DNA of 64,000 nucleotides from Arcobacteraceae bacterium (GCA_029934475.1 JAOZMC010000001.1:1-64000), one strand, 5' to 3'; numbered from the stretch's first letter, positions 17,627-27,907 are shown. A program made the numbers and translations. Notes: generated from the sequence alone by a model not told the origin.

Positions 17627-18658
17627 ATGTTTTTAGACAATTTAATAGGAATGTTTAGCGATGATATGGCTATAGACTTAGGCACTGCCAACACCATAGT
17701 ATCAATAGGAAAAAAAGGTATCATCATCAATGAACCATCGGTTGTAGCGATAAAGGAGGATAAAAACGGCTCTAGCAAGATACTAGCAGTGGGAAAAGTA
17801 GCCAAAGATATGATAGGCAAAACGCCTAGAGATATAAAAGCGATACGACCTATGCGAGACGGTGTCATAGCGGATTTTGAGATGACAGAGCGGATGATAC
17901 GATATTTTATAGAAAAAGCACACAACAGACGATCGTTTGTGCGGCCTCGTATAGTTATATGTATACCATATGGTATCACACAGGTGGAACGCAAAGCAGT
18001 ATACGAAAGTGCATTGAGTGCAGGTGCGCGACAAGTATTTCTGGTAGAAGAGCCTATGGTGGCAGCTATAGGAGCTGGCATACCAGTCAATGAACCATGT
18101 GGCAATATGATAGTAGATATAGGTGGAGGCACTACAGAGATAGGAGTGACATCGTTAGGAGGGCTAGTGCTTAGCAAATCTATCAAAGTAGCTGGAGATA
18201 GATTTGACAGAGCTATAGTGGATTATGTCCGACAGACGACCAACCTAAACATAGGAGAGCGAACAGCAGAGAACATCAAGTTTGCGATAGGTTCAGCATA
18301 TGAGCTTGATGAACCTGTCAAGATGCTAGTCAAGGGGCGAGATGGCAGTGGCTTTTTGTCAACTATAGAGCTAACTAGTTCAGATATCAAAGATGCTCTA
18401 AAAGAACCACTCAAAGAGATAGCTACAGCTATACGAAATGTGCTAGAAGATATGCCAGCTGACTTAGCAGGCGATATAGTCGACAATGGCATAGTCCTAA
18501 CTGGTGGCGGTGCTTTGATACGAAGCATAGACACATACTTGTCACATGTCATCAAGCTAAATGTTCAAGTAGCAGAAGACCCTCTACTAGCAGTAGCTAG
18601 AGGTGTAGCCAAAGTGATAGAGGATGAAAATTTACTCAAACTAATTACAAATGTATAA
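17627..18658 (+). CDS. mreB: Rod shape-determining protein MreB
   Basis: A 343-residue bacterial actin that organises lateral wall synthesis under the inner membrane. It carries the actin-fold phosphate loops (IDLGTANTIV near residue 17, VDIGGGTTEIGV near 165) and the adenosine motif VLTGGGALI near 290. It overlaps the start of mreC by 8 nt, the usual mreBC arrangement; no mreD is seen next to them. Confidence 0.96.
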   Translation: MFLDNLIGMFSDDMAIDLGTANTIVSIGKKGIIINEPSVVAIKEDKNGSSKILAVGKVAKDMIGKTPRDIKAIRPMRDGVIADFEMTERMIRYFIEKAHNRRSFVRPRIVICIPYGITQVERKAVYESALSAGARQVFLVEEPMVAAIGAGIPVNEPCGNMIVDIGGGTTEIGVTSLGGLVLSKSIKVAGDRFDRAIVDYVRQTTNLNIGERTAENIKFAIGSAYELDEPVKMLVKGRDGSGFLSTIELTSSDIKDALKEPLKEIATAIRNVLEDMPADLAGDIVDNGIVLTGGGALIRSIDTYLSHVIKLNVQVAEDPLLAVARGVAKVIEDENLLKLITNV

Positions 18659-19403
18659 GTCGCTTTTGATATTTTTGGCTCTATTTTTGATAGGGCTAAT
18701 ATATCTTTTTCGGTTTGATAATATCGTATCAAATCGTGTAGAAAATATAAATATCAAAATATCAAAATATTATGACAAAATATATCAAACTATAAGCAAT
18801 ATAGCACAAAGACACACAGAGCAGAAAAAGTGGATAATCCAACTACAAGAATATACAATAAAACTAAAAGAACAGTCTATGCTACTATCAAGAGATTTGG
18901 AATTTTACAAAGACCAAGTAGTATTTGAAAAACTTGATATTCCAAACAAAAAAGATACAACCATAGCTAGAGTGATATCGGTGCAAAATATATACAAATC
19001 AAGTAGATTTTGGATAAGTTTGGACAAAAATATCACGACCATATCTGGACTTATATTGGATAATTTTGCAGCAGGCATAGTCAAGCTAGAAAAAAACAAA
19101 CCGCTAATATATCTAAACCACGATGAAAAAGCAAACTACGGAGTGTATGTGGGCGACAACAAAGCTTTTGGTATAACACATGGGCAAAAAAACAGCAAAA
19201 ACATCATAGTCAAGTATATTCCTATATTTAGTGATATAAAAGTAGGCGATGAGGTAGCGACGAACGGTCTGGACGGTATATTTTACGCAGGACTAAAAGT
19301 AGGCAAAGTGATAAAAGTGCTAGATAACAACCAAAACCACAAAGAAGCAATCGTCAAGCCATATGCAAAAGCAAAAGTCAGCAAATATTATTATGTGTAT
19401 TGA
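18651..19403 (+). CDS. mreC: Rod shape-determining protein MreC
   Basis: A 250-residue protein with one N-terminal membrane helix (about 3-19), a coiled-coil segment (about 50-90) and the periplasmic beta-domains of MreC. It links cytosolic MreB to the wall synthases. It overlaps mreB by 8 nt. The divergence is typical of small Campylobacterota MreC proteins; the call rests on layout and position. Confidence 0.9.
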   Translation: MYKSLLIFLALFLIGLIYLFRFDNIVSNRVENINIKISKYYDKIYQTISNIAQRHTEQKKWIIQLQEYTIKLKEQSMLLSRDLEFYKDQVVFEKLDIPNKKDTTIARVISVQNIYKSSRFWISLDKNITTISGLILDNFAAGIVKLEKNKPLIYLNHDEKANYGVYVGDNKAFGITHGQKNSKNIIVKYIPIFSDIKVGDEVATNGLDGIFYAGLKVGKVIKVLDNNQNHKEAIVKPYAKAKVSKYYYVY

Positions 19404-19435
19404 GGTTTTTAGAGGTGACCTTAAGTTTAATATGA

Positions 19436-19441
19436 TATAAT
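19436..19441 (+). promoter_or_regulatory. -10 box for the LptM-like gene and nadB
   Basis: TATAAT lies 6 nt in front of the ATG at 19448, with no Shine-Dalgarno site between, so this transcript is predicted to be leaderless. Confidence 0.5.
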
Positions 19442-19447
19442 ACTCTC

Positions 19448-19555
19448 ATGAAAATTTTTAAGACTATTTTATTTTGCTTGAGTTTGCTTTTGGTTGTAGT
19501 AGGTTGTGGTCACAAAGGCGACCCAACATATATAGAGAACAACAGCACCATATGA
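19448..19555 (+). CDS. Small LptM-like lipoprotein
   Basis: A 35-residue lipoprotein, shorter than most gene finders report. It has signal peptide, lipobox VVVGC (Cys20) and the GCGHKGDP motif typical of the LptM/YifL family, whose enteric member helps assemble the LptDE LPS translocon. The stop overlaps the nadB start (ATATGA). No ribosome-binding site is present and a TATAAT ends 6 nt before the ATG. Confidence 0.75.
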   Translation: MKIFKTILFCLSLLLVVVGCGHKGDPTYIENNSTI

Positions 19556-21009
19556 TATATGACTATCTTATCGTAGGTTGTGGAGTAGCTGGACTAAATG
19601 CAGCTAGATATATACCAGCAGACAAAAAAGTCCTGCTAGTATGCAAAAAGTCGCCGTGGCAATGCAATACATTTTTTGCCCAAGGTGGCATAGCTACAGC
19701 TATAGATGAAAGTGATATCAACTCACACATAGACGACACACTTCAAGCTGGAGTGTTTCAAAACGATATAGATATCGTCCGGACTATGAGTTCTCACTCC
19801 AGACAAACCATAGACGAGCTTATAGACGATGGTATGGAGTTTGACAAAAATCCAGACGGTAGCCTAGCATACACAAAAGAAGCAGCTCATAGCAAAAGCC
19901 GAGTTTTGCATGCAAACGGTGATGCTACAGGTAGGCAGTTACATCTGTTTTTGTTGAAACAGTGTCGCCATGAGATCATAGACAACTCTATCGTAGTAGA
20001 TATATTGTCTCAAGATGGTATATGCTATGGGGTGGAGCTACTTTGTGACAACCATATCAAAAGAGTATTTGCTCACAACACTATACTAGCTTCTGGCGGA
20101 GTAGGTTCTATATATCAGTATCATACCAACTCTACGACAATATCTGGCGATATACAAGGCATCTGTGTCGAAAAAGGGATAACACTAGCCGATATGCACT
20201 TGATGCAGTTTCACCCTACAGTATATGTGGAGCAAACCACAGCCCAAAAGCAACTTCTCACAGAAGCCTTGAGAGGCGAGGGTGCAAAGATAGTAGATGA
20301 GGATGGCTATGCATTTTTGCGAGATTATCACAGCTCAGCTGAGCTAGCACCACGAGATATTGTTAGCCGTGCTATATTTGACTATATCAAAAAAACAGAG
20401 TCAAAGATATACTTGGATTTAAGTAATTTTACAAAAAAGCAGTTTAAGAGACGATTTCCAAATATTTATCACAACTTTGTAGATATGGGCTACGATTTGC
20501 CAAGCGACAAAGTGCCTATATCTCCTGCTTTTCACTATAGTATGGGCGGTATCAAAGTAGACAAATATGGGCTAGTATCAGACTGCAAAAACTTGTTCGC
20601 TATAGGTGAAGTAGCACGGACAGGAGTGCACGGAGCAAATCGTCTAGCATCTAACTCACTGCTGGAGGGACTTGTGTTTTCAAAACTAGTAGTCCTACAA
20701 AGTATGAAAAATCAGTTCCATATAGATATTGAGAAGTTTACCAATCCACAAAAAGATTATATATTGCAAAAACCTCAAGACAAGAAACTCAAAGAAAAGC
20801 TACGAGCTACGATGTGGAAACATGTCGGCATAATACGAAACACAGAGGATCTAAAAGAAACTTTGGATAAACTACAGCAGATCTCTAATCTAGATATAGG
20901 GCGACTACTGTATCTGCGACTTTTGGTGGCTATATCTATAGTCCAAGAAGCCGTGGCAAACACTAGCTCTATAGGAGCACATTTTATACAAAAAAAGGAA
21001 AAAAGATGA
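19552..21009 (+). CDS. nadB: L-aspartate oxidase NadB
   Basis: NadB oxidises L-aspartate to iminoaspartate, which NadA turns into quinolinate for NAD synthesis. The 485-residue flavoprotein has the FAD-binding GCGVAGLNAA near residue 10, the FAQGGIA substrate region, and the HGANRLASNSLLEGLV stretch near 360. The frame is open to 19474 but that part belongs to the lipoprotein; the ATG at 19552 gives the family N-terminus. It ends 4 nt inside the nhaD start. nadA and nadC are not in the window. Confidence 0.95.
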   Translation: MIYDYLIVGCGVAGLNAARYIPADKKVLLVCKKSPWQCNTFFAQGGIATAIDESDINSHIDDTLQAGVFQNDIDIVRTMSSHSRQTIDELIDDGMEFDKNPDGSLAYTKEAAHSKSRVLHANGDATGRQLHLFLLKQCRHEIIDNSIVVDILSQDGICYGVELLCDNHIKRVFAHNTILASGGVGSIYQYHTNSTTISGDIQGICVEKGITLADMHLMQFHPTVYVEQTTAQKQLLTEALRGEGAKIVDEDGYAFLRDYHSSAELAPRDIVSRAIFDYIKKTESKIYLDLSNFTKKQFKRRFPNIYHNFVDMGYDLPSDKVPISPAFHYSMGGIKVDKYGLVSDCKNLFAIGEVARTGVHGANRLASNSLLEGLVFSKLVVLQSMKNQFHIDIEKFTNPQKDYILQKPQDKKLKEKLRATMWKHVGIIRNTEDLKETLDKLQQISNLDIGRLLYLRLLVAISIVQEAVANTSSIGAHFIQKKEKR

Positions 21010-22373
21010 AGATTGTTTTGATGTTGGCATTGATATGCTTAAATTTATTTGCTAGTGGAGGTCCTAGTGGTGGTGACTTGACTATGACTTGGGTGGGTAT
21101 AAGTTCTCTTGTCATATTTGTAGTAGGATACTATTTCGTGGCAGCAGAAGAGAAATACCACATAGACAAAGCAAAGCCTGCATTGTTTATAGGGACATTT
21201 ATGTTTATGCTTATAGCATTGTATTATAGTCTAAATGGACTAGATATGGATCTGGTTCACACACAAGTAGAACACTTGATATTAGAAATCGCAGAGATAT
21301 TTTTCTTTTTGTTTGTGGCTATGACATATATAGAGACTATGATACATATGGGTATATTTGAAAAACTAAAATACAACCTCGTATCCAAAGGCTACACATA
21401 TAGGCAGCTTTTTTGGCTTACTGGGCTTTTGGCATTTTTCCTATCTCCCATAGCAGACAACTTGACCACGGCTTTGATACTATCAACAGTGCTTATAACC
21501 ATAGAACGAAAAAACAAAGCCTTTCTAGTCCCAGGAGCTATCAACATAGTAGTAGCAGCAAATGCAGGCGGGGCTTGGAGTCCTTTTGGGGATATCACTA
21601 CTCTCATGGCATGGACTGCTGGCAAGGGTGAGTTTGTGGACTTTTTGTTTTTGTTTCCGGCATCTATATTGGGTTATCTAGCTACAGCATTTTTGTTGTC
21701 AAAAGTTGTGCCACAAACTTGTCCAGCCACACCAGACAGCACAGAAAAAGTACCCACAGTGCAAAAAGGAGCAAATATAGTGATGGGCTTGGGGGTATTT
21801 ACTATCTTTAGTGCTGTGATGACTCATCAGGTTTTGCATATGCCTGCTATGTGGGGTATGATGTTTGGTTTGTCACTTCTTAAACTTTTTGACTATTGTT
21901 TGAAAGTTAGACACGGTCAAGGCTTTGGTGTATTTAACTCTATGTCAAAGATTGAAAACAACACATTGCTCTTTTTCTTTGGTATATTAGCCGCCGTAGG
22001 GGCACTGTATTTTATAGGTTGGCTAGGTCTGGCAGCCGTGGTTTATGACCCACATATACTAGGTCCTACATGGTCAAATATAGCCGTAGGGTTTTTGAGT
22101 GCCATCGTGGACAATGTGCCAGTAATGAGTGCCGTGTTGAAAGCCTCGCCATCTATGGGACTAGAGCAGTGGATGCTAGTCACACTGACAGCAGGTGTAG
22201 GCGGTAGTCTCATATCGTTTGGCTCGGCTGCTGGAGTAGGGGTCATGGGCAAACTACCGGGAGTATATACATTTACGGCACACTTGCGATATGCGTGGAT
22301 GATACTCGCAGGATATATCGTATCTATAGTGATATGGTATCTCCAATACGAAATATTGAAGATAGGAGTTTAG
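21006..22373 (+). CDS. nhaD: Sodium:proton antiporter, NhaD family
   Basis: A 455-residue inner-membrane protein with about 11-12 helices of the ArsB/NhaD ion-transporter superfamily. Diagnostic stretches are [13 protein letters not shown] near residue 145, [15 protein letters not shown] near 187 and [13 protein letters not shown] near 365. NhaD expels sodium in exchange for protons, fitting a marine or brackish life. It overlaps nadB by 4 nt and is followed by dnaJ after one base. Confidence 0.92.
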   Translation: MKIVLMLALICLNLFASGGPSGGDLTMTWVGISSLVIFVVGYYFVAAEEKYHIDKAKPALFIGTFMFMLIALYYSLNGLDMDLVHTQVEHLILEIAEIFFFLFVAMTYIETMIHMGIFEKLKYNLVSKGYTYRQLFWLTGLLAFFLSPIADNLTTALILSTVLITIERKNKAFLVPGAINIVVAANAGGAWSPFGDITTLMAWTAGKGEFVDFLFLFPASILGYLATAFLLSKVVPQTCPATPDSTEKVPTVQKGANIVMGLGVFTIFSAVMTHQVLHMPAMWGMMFGLSLLKLFDYCLKVRHGQGFGVFNSMSKIENNTLLFFFGILAAVGALYFIGWLGLAAVVYDPHILGPTWSNIAVGFLSAIVDNVPVMSAVLKASPSMGLEQWMLVTLTAGVGGSLISFGSAAGVGVMGKLPGVYTFTAHLRYAWMILAGYIVSIVIWYLQYEILKIGV

Positions 22374-22374
22374 A

Positions 22375-23484
22375 TTGGTTGATTTGTGTTATTATGAGGT
22401 GTTGAATATAAGTAAAACATCGGATAAAACTACGATAAAAAAGGCATATAGAAAGATGGCGATGAAGTATCATCCAGATAAAAATCCAGGAGATACAAAA
22501 GCAGAAGAGAGCTTCAAAGCAGTCAACGAAGCATACCAAGTGTTAAGCGATGATAAAAAAAGAGAGTTATATGATAGATATGGCAAAGAAGCAGCAAATC
22601 AAACTAGCGGTGGCAGAGGCTCTGCTAGAGGGTTTGACGATCTTAGCAGTATGTTTGAAAATATGTTCAAAAGTGGGTTTGGTCAGCGACAAAAGCCCAA
22701 AAGCTACAGCTACGAGCTAGATATGATGATAGAGCTACAAGTTGAATTTATCCAAGCGATAAAAGGAGTGCAAAAAGAGGTCAGCTATAGCTACAAAACC
22801 CCATGCAAAAGCTGCAAAGCTACAGGAGCAAAAGATGGAAAGCTAGGTCGGTGTAGCTCTTGTGATGGTGTAGGAGAGATACACACACAACAAGGATTTA
22901 TGACATTTGCACAAACTTGTCCGCACTGTCAAGGAAGTGGTCAGTCTGCTACTGCTAGATGTAGTGACTGTGGTGGTCAAGGCTTTGAGACCAAAGAGAC
23001 TAGATTTAAAGTAGATATACCAGCTGGAGTAAATAGTGGTAACCGTATAAGAGTAGGAGGCAAAGGTAACATAGCTCCAGATAGGAGTAGAGGAGATCTA
23101 TATATAAGCATAGTTGTGAAAAAAGATGAGCATTATGAACGACATGATGACGATATATATCTAGAAGTGCCTGTCTTTTTCACACAGATAGCGCTAGGCT
23201 GTGTGATAGATGTGCCAGGTCTGGACGGAACTTTGGAGCTAAAAGTCCCACCAAACAGCAAGGACAAGGAGCATTTTGTATTTAGAGGCGATGGTGTACC
23301 AAATGTAAACTCCCACCGCAAGGGCGACTTTATAGTCCAGCTAAAGATAGTATATCCAAAAACGATAGATGCCAAACAAAAAAAGCTACTAGAGGAACTG
23401 CAAAAAAGCTTTGGCATACAGAGCAAACCAAACGAAAAAAAGTTCCAAGATATACTTAAAAAAGCAAAAAACTGGTTCAAATAG
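22375..23484 (+). CDS. dnaJ: Chaperone protein DnaJ
   Basis: A 369-residue type I Hsp40 that stimulates DnaK. The J-domain has HPD near residue 33, a short G/F region follows, then four CxxCxGxG zinc repeats ([32 protein letters not shown]) and two C-terminal substrate domains. The start is TTG at 22375 with AGGAG six bases upstream. dnaK and grpE are not nearby. Confidence 0.95.
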   Translation: MVDLCYYEVLNISKTSDKTTIKKAYRKMAMKYHPDKNPGDTKAEESFKAVNEAYQVLSDDKKRELYDRYGKEAANQTSGGRGSARGFDDLSSMFENMFKSGFGQRQKPKSYSYELDMMIELQVEFIQAIKGVQKEVSYSYKTPCKSCKATGAKDGKLGRCSSCDGVGEIHTQQGFMTFAQTCPHCQGSGQSATARCSDCGGQGFETKETRFKVDIPAGVNSGNRIRVGGKGNIAPDRSRGDLYISIVVKKDEHYERHDDDIYLEVPVFFTQIALGCVIDVPGLDGTLELKVPPNSKDKEHFVFRGDGVPNVNSHRKGDFIVQLKIVYPKTIDAKQKKLLEELQKSFGIQSKPNEKKFQDILKKAKNWFK

Positions 23485-23486
23485 CA

Positions 23487-24059
23487 GTGAAACCTCTGAC
23501 TACTTCTATCATAGCGGGGATACATAAAAACAAAAGACTACTACTTCCAGATCTAAAAACCACAAGAAGTAGCAAGTCGATCTTAAAGGAGTCGTTTTTC
23601 AATGTGCTACAATACGATATCATAGACAAGGTGTTTGTGGAGTGTTTTGCTGGTAGTGGAAGTATAGGGCTAGAAGCTCTTAGCCGTGGGGCTAGCGAGT
23701 GCTATCTTATAGAACAAGATAAAAACTCATATGATATATTGAGAAAAAACTGTGCTATAGACACAGAAAAAACTATATGTATATATGGCGATAGTTTTGT
23801 CAAGACTCCACAAGTTTTACAGCAGATAAACAAAGACAAATCCATAGTGCTGTATATCGATCCTCCGTTTGACGATGTGGTAGATGGTATATATAAAAAG
23901 GTCTTTGATATGATAGAAAATATAACAAATAGCAACATATATTTAGTAGCATTTGAATCACAAAGCGACTACGATATGCCCAAAACTATAGGCAGATACA
24001 AACACAAAAAGAGCAAAAAATTTGGCAAAAGCTCACTTGTATATTATGAATCTATTTAA
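23487..24059 (+). CDS. rsmD: 16S rRNA (guanine-N2)-methyltransferase RsmD
   Basis: A 190-residue SAM-dependent enzyme that methylates G966 (E. coli numbering) of 16S rRNA. The SAM motif is ECFAGSGSIGLEALSRGA near residue 50 and the catalytic motif is DPPF near 128. The start is GTG at 23487, two bases after the dnaJ stop. It overlaps the ABC permease gene by 14 nt. Confidence 0.92.
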   Translation: MKPLTTSIIAGIHKNKRLLLPDLKTTRSSKSILKESFFNVLQYDIIDKVFVECFAGSGSIGLEALSRGASECYLIEQDKNSYDILRKNCAIDTEKTICIYGDSFVKTPQVLQQINKDKSIVLYIDPPFDDVVDGIYKKVFDMIENITNSNIYLVAFESQSDYDMPKTIGRYKHKKSKKFGKSSLVYYESI

Positions 24060-24834
24060 GATATCATTGTGGTCGTTGGCTATATTGATAGTCGCTATAT
24101 TTGCGATGCCATATTTTTATGATATATCACCATACGAGCTAAACTCTGCAAAGATATTGTCTGCTCCTAGTTGGTCACATATATTTGGCACAGATAGACT
24201 AGGTCGTGATATATTTGCACGAGTGCTTCAAGGCGGTCAAGTGTCGCTAACTATAGGCTTCGCTAGTGCTACTATATCTGTATTTGTGGGGCTTATGGTA
24301 GGAGTGACGGCAGGGTATTTTAGAGGTGCTATAGACAAGACCACCACTATAGTCATAGATCTGTTTTTGACATTTCCTACATTTTTCTTGCTACTTGCTA
24401 TCATAAGCTATATCGATGCTTCTGCTGTGGTGCTGGTGCTGGTGCTAAGTATCACAGGGTGGATGGGCACGGCTAGACTTATCCGTTCGCTCTCTTATGA
24501 GATAACCGACAAGCCATATATAGACATACTAAACATAGCCAGTGTGAGTCGTCTCAAGATATTGATAAAATACTACACCCCCATCATATCGCCCATCTTG
24601 CTAGTATCTTGGACTTTCGCAGTAGCAGGAGCGATCCTCGCAGAGTCTGGCTTGAGTTTTCTAGGACTTGGTATCAATCCACCTGCTATGAGCTGGGGCG
24701 GACTAATAAGCGATGGCAGAGCTATACTAGATATCGCTTGGTGGGTTAGTTTCTTTCCTGGATTTTTTATATTTGTAGTGACATTTTGTTTGTTTCAAAT
24801 ACTTGACAGACTACAACACAATATAGAAAAATAG
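24046..24834 (+). CDS. Peptide/nickel-type ABC transporter permease (DppC/OppC family)
   Basis: A 262-residue inner-membrane protein with about six helices. It has the FGTDRLGRDIFARVLQG signature of DppC/OppC proteins near residue 45 and the EAA-type loop near 160-175. Such permeases pair with a DppB, a binding protein and ATPases to import peptides, nickel or opines. None of these partners is beside it here, so it is an orphan in the rsmD unit. The frame is open from 24022, but the ATG at 24046 gives the membrane-helix start. Confidence 0.85.
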   Translation: MNLFKISLWSLAILIVAIFAMPYFYDISPYELNSAKILSAPSWSHIFGTDRLGRDIFARVLQGGQVSLTIGFASATISVFVGLMVGVTAGYFRGAIDKTTTIVIDLFLTFPTFFLLLAIISYIDASAVVLVLVLSITGWMGTARLIRSLSYEITDKPYIDILNIASVSRLKILIKYYTPIISPILLVSWTFAVAGAILAESGLSFLGLGINPPAMSWGGLISDGRAILDIAWWVSFFPGFFIFVVTFCLFQILDRLQHNIEK

Positions 24835-24835
24835 T

Positions 24836-24862
24836 TCAACTTGGTCTTGTAAATGGGGACAC
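24836..24862 (+). repeat. Solo IS end fragment
   Basis: TTCAACTTGGTCTTGTAA followed by ATGGGGACAC closely resembles the right terminal repeat of the IS3-family remnant at 10535-10577. No transposase sequence lies beside it, so it is a relic end, joined directly to a decayed coding fragment at 24870. Confidence 0.6.
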
Positions 24863-24869
24863 TATCTAT

Positions 24870-24946
24870 ACAAACTATAGATGACCCAACATCATCGCTA
24901 GTCAAACGATTGGCACCGGATAGGTTTGATTGGCTTTATATTTAGA
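24870..24946 (+). pseudogene. Short coding relic related to 13230-13276
   Basis: Read in one frame this gives QTIDDPTSSLVKRLAPDR followed by FDWLYI and a stop. The segment at 13230 gives QTIEDQILSLVGRLAPNK. The two share about 35 of 47 bases. They appear to be the leftover C-terminal ends of one gene family that I cannot name. Confidence 0.5.
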
Positions 24947-24987
24947 AGTTTTAGATAATATAACATAAATAAATAAAAAGGAAAAAT

Positions 24988-26274
24988 ATGTTAAATAAAA
25001 GCAAAGATGAGTTTATAAAAGCAAAAAGTGTCATACCCGGTGGTGTAGATAGTCCAGTGAGAAGTTTCGGTTCTGTAGGTGGCACTCCGCCGTTTATATC
25101 ACACGGAAGCGGAGCATATATGTTTGACATAGATGGCAACAGATATCTGGATTTTGTGCAAAGTTGGGGGCCTTTGATATTTGGTCACTGCGATGAAGAT
25201 ATACAAGATGAAGTGATAAAAGCAGTCAAACGAGGTCTATCGTTTGGCGCTCCTACAGTTGTAGAAACAGAACTTGCAAAAGAGATAACAGATATGTTTA
25301 GCTTCATAGACAAGGTGCGGTTTGTCAGTAGTGGCACGGAAGCAGTCATGAGTGCTATACGACTAGCTCGTGGTGTCACAAACAGAGACAACATAGTCAA
25401 GTTTGACGGATGTTATCATGGACACAGTGATAGTTTGTTGGTGTCTGCTGGTAGTGGTATGGCGACATTTGGCACACCTAGTAGCCCTGGAGTTCCTGCC
25501 GACCTTGTCAAGCATACGATATTGAGTGAATACAACAATATAGCTAAACTTGAAGAGTGCTTTGCCAACAACACCGACATAGCATGTGTAGTAGTAGAAC
25601 CGATAGCTGGCAATATGGGTCTAGTGCCAGCATCAAGTGAGTTTTTGCAAGCTTGCCGAGAGTTATGCGACCGACATGGAGCTATGTTGATATTTGATGA
25701 GGTTATGAGTGGATTTCGTGCCAGTTTGTTTGGTGCTTGTGGCCTATATGATACTACACCAGATATCATAACATGGGGCAAAGTCATAGGAGCAGGTATG
25801 CCTGTAGGGGCATTTGCCAGTAGTGAGAAAATTATGAATCAACTCAGCCCAGATGGTCCTATATATCAAGCAGGAACTCTAAGCGGCAACCCAGTAGCTA
25901 TGAGTGCAGGTCTAAAAAGTTTGCAGAAACTCAAAGCAGATAAAACTATATATGATAGGTTAAACCAAAAAGCCCAAAGACTAGTCAATGGACTTAAAAA
26001 GATGGCAGACAAATACGATGTGCCACTACAAATAAACACAAGAGGCAGTATGTTTGGATTTTTCTTTTGTGATACTGCTCCTGTAAATATGGCACAAGTC
26101 GGCAGGTGTGATTTTGATAGATTTAATATATTTTTCAACCATATGCTGACACACGGCTACTACTTTGCATGTAGTCAATACGAGACAGGGTTTATCAACA
26201 CCGCTATGAGCGATGATGATATAGACAGATGTATCGCTACTAGTGAAGGGGCATTTGCCACCATCGTAAAATGA
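24988..26274 (+). CDS. hemL: Glutamate-1-semialdehyde 2,1-aminomutase
   Basis: HemL makes 5-aminolevulinate, the first dedicated haem precursor, by the C5 route. The 428-residue PLP enzyme has [10 protein letters not shown] near the N-terminus, the FDEVMSGFR cofactor region near 236 and the Schiff-base lysine in [15 protein letters not shown] near 260. A GATAATAT box (24954-24961) and AAAAGGA precede the ATG, so it has its own promoter. Haem supply matches the cytochromes and respiratory genes here. Confidence 0.96.
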   Translation: MLNKSKDEFIKAKSVIPGGVDSPVRSFGSVGGTPPFISHGSGAYMFDIDGNRYLDFVQSWGPLIFGHCDEDIQDEVIKAVKRGLSFGAPTVVETELAKEITDMFSFIDKVRFVSSGTEAVMSAIRLARGVTNRDNIVKFDGCYHGHSDSLLVSAGSGMATFGTPSSPGVPADLVKHTILSEYNNIAKLEECFANNTDIACVVVEPIAGNMGLVPASSEFLQACRELCDRHGAMLIFDEVMSGFRASLFGACGLYDTTPDIITWGKVIGAGMPVGAFASSEKIMNQLSPDGPIYQAGTLSGNPVAMSAGLKSLQKLKADKTIYDRLNQKAQRLVNGLKKMADKYDVPLQINTRGSMFGFFFCDTAPVNMAQVGRCDFDRFNIFFNHMLTHGYYFACSQYETGFINTAMSDDDIDRCIATSEGAFATIVK

Positions 26275-26306
26275 TAGAGAAGTAGAAAATTGGCTATACC
26301 GATTTT

Positions 26307-27296
26307 CTACAGCACTCCAAGTCGTTCATCAAAACCAAACATGATGTTTGCATTGACCACCGCTTGGCTACTTGCCCCACGGGATAGATTGTCTATGCTA
26401 CTGTTTATAAACAGGTTTTGACCTTTTGTAGCTACGAAAATGTCGCAAAAGTTTGTATGTGATGTCTCTTTGATAGTAGGTGGCTTTTCTTTAATTCTTA
26501 TAAATTTATCTTTCTTATAATACTCTTTTAAAATTTTGTTTGGGTCTATGGTTTGGTCTAGTTGGAGATATATAGATGTGAGCATACCACGAGACACAGG
26601 CAAAATATGTGGCACGAAGTTTATATCCCAGCTTTGCTGTGTGAGGTTTTTTAGTATATATGTTATCTCGTAGCTGTGTCTATGGACTAGTGGATTATAA
26701 GCAAAGCTGTTTTCTTGGATATGCATATAGGATGTTGTGGTGCTTAGCTTTTTGCCAGCTCCGCTGACTCCACTTTTGGCATCTATAAACACAGGTGTGT
26801 TTGGCTTGATATATGGCACAAACGGCATAAGCCCCAGTAGTGTAGCAGTAGGATAGCATCCAGGATTTGCCACTAGTGATGTGGTGGCTATATCTTTGCT
26901 ATAAAACTCTGGCAAACCATATGTAGCATACGGCAAGTTTGTTTGGTCTGTATGGGGACAATAGGCAGTCTCATATGTAGCCACATCTAGTCTATAGTCC
27001 GCACTTAGATCGACCACTTTGAGACCTTTTTGCAAAAGTTTTGGCACTATACTCATAGCAGTTTGATGCGGCACGGCTAAAAACACAAGCTGGGATTTGT
27101 CCGCTATATCCTCTATGCTGGTTTTTGACACTGTCATATCTAGCACTCCGTGTAGTTCGGGGTGTATCTGTGCTAGGCTTTGTCCGCCTGTGCTGTTGGA
27201 TACATAGTTTATATGAAATTTGCTATGCCGTAGAACTATCCGCACTAGCTCAAGTCCTGTGAAACCGCTCACTCCTACTATGGCTACATTGATCAT
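26307..27296 (-). CDS. argC: N-acetyl-gamma-glutamyl-phosphate reductase
   Basis: ArgC reduces N-acetylglutamyl phosphate to the semialdehyde in arginine synthesis. The 329-residue protein has the NAD(P)-binding VGVSGFTGLELVRI near residue 7 and the catalytic cysteine in VANPGCYPTA near 143. The ATG at 27296 has AGGTG six bases before it and is preferred over the GTG at 27305. It follows psiE on the same strand after 2 nt. Confidence 0.95.
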   Translation of the reverse strand: MINVAIVGVSGFTGLELVRIVLRHSKFHINYVSNSTGGQSLAQIHPELHGVLDMTVSKTSIEDIADKSQLVFLAVPHQTAMSIVPKLLQKGLKVVDLSADYRLDVATYETAYCPHTDQTNLPYATYGLPEFYSKDIATTSLVANPGCYPTATLLGLMPFVPYIKPNTPVFIDAKSGVSGAGKKLSTTTSYMHIQENSFAYNPLVHRHSYEITYILKNLTQQSWDINFVPHILPVSRGMLTSIYLQLDQTIDPNKILKEYYKKDKFIRIKEKPPTIKETSHTNFCDIFVATKGQNLFINSSIDNLSRGASSQAVVNANIMFGFDERLGVL

Positions 27297-27298
27297 AT

Positions 27299-27715
27299 TT
27301 AGCACCTACTTTCGCAACTATCTATGTTGCAAATGTTCTCTGGAGTTGTTTTGATAGAGAGCCACCGCAAAAAAAATAAAAAGAGCAAAACAACACTAAA
27401 TATAAGTATCTGAAAGTTTGTGCTAGAGTTCAAAAGTCTCTCTAGGCTATCTATGTTCTCTTTGTTTATCTTGACTACATTGACTATAAATTCTCGTAAA
27501 GTTAGCACTATAAATGCATCTATGAGCTGTCTTAGCTGGACCTTTTTTTCTTGGATAAAGTTGGTTACGGCTTTGACTATCTCTACTAGTATGATAAAAT
27601 ACAAAAGATATATGATGATAGATATAAGACTGTCGGTCGCTACCGCTATGACAAATAAAAAAATAGCGACTATCAACTCTATATTTTTCAAAAATGTTTG
27701 CTGGAAATTTTTCAT
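27299..27715 (-). CDS. PsiE-like (phosphate-starvation-inducible E) membrane protein
   Basis: A 138-residue protein with about four membrane helices and the conserved basic/acidic segment LRQLIDAFIVLTLREFIV near residues 62-80 of the PsiE family, whose function is unknown. The frame opens at a TTG at 27724, but the ATG at 27715 is more likely. Upstream a GATAAAAT box ends 8 nt from this ATG, and no Shine-Dalgarno site is visible, so the leader is at most about two bases. argC follows in the same unit. Confidence 0.8.
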   Translation of the reverse strand: MKNFQQTFLKNIELIVAIFLFVIAVATDSLISIIIYLLYFIILVEIVKAVTNFIQEKKVQLRQLIDAFIVLTLREFIVNVVKINKENIDSLERLLNSSTNFQILIFSVVLLFLFFLRWLSIKTTPENICNIDSCESRC

Positions 27716-27788
27716 AATAGACAATTTTATCCAAATTTTATAAATTTTGCTATAAGATTAAGATAAATATGATAAAATGCTACAAAAT

Positions 27789-27831
27789 AGGTGTTGAATA
27801 TATATTTTTATATTGAATACCTCTTTTTAGA
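27789..27831 (+). other. Hairpin with T-run just upstream of the SRP RNA
   Basis: AGGTGTTGAATATA pairs with TATATTGAATACCT (13 of 14 positions, counting G-T pairs) and is followed by CTCTTTTTAG. It looks like an intrinsic terminator, yet no plus-strand gene ends before it. It may be a terminator or leader structure of a short transcript, or part of the SRP RNA precursor. GATAAAAT upstream at about 27772-27779 could be a promoter. Confidence 0.4.
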
Positions 27832-27907
27832 CCCGAACAATATCACTTAAAGAGACTGCCCCAGGGTGGGAACACAGCAAGGCGACTTTTCTTGATGTGT
27901 GTTTGGG
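27832..27907 (+). ncRNA. ffs: Signal recognition particle 4.5S-type RNA
   Basis: The universal domain IV of SRP RNA is exact in layout: CAGG, stem GTG/CAC capped by the GGAA tetraloop, then AGCA. Outer pairing supports a long hairpin of about 76 nt: CCCGAACA with TGTTTGGG (one G-T), ATCA with TGAT, AAGAG with CTTTT, GCC with GGC. This RNA with Ffh targets membrane proteins to SecYEG. Exact ends are estimated from the pairing. The cysS gene begins immediately downstream. Confidence 0.82.
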
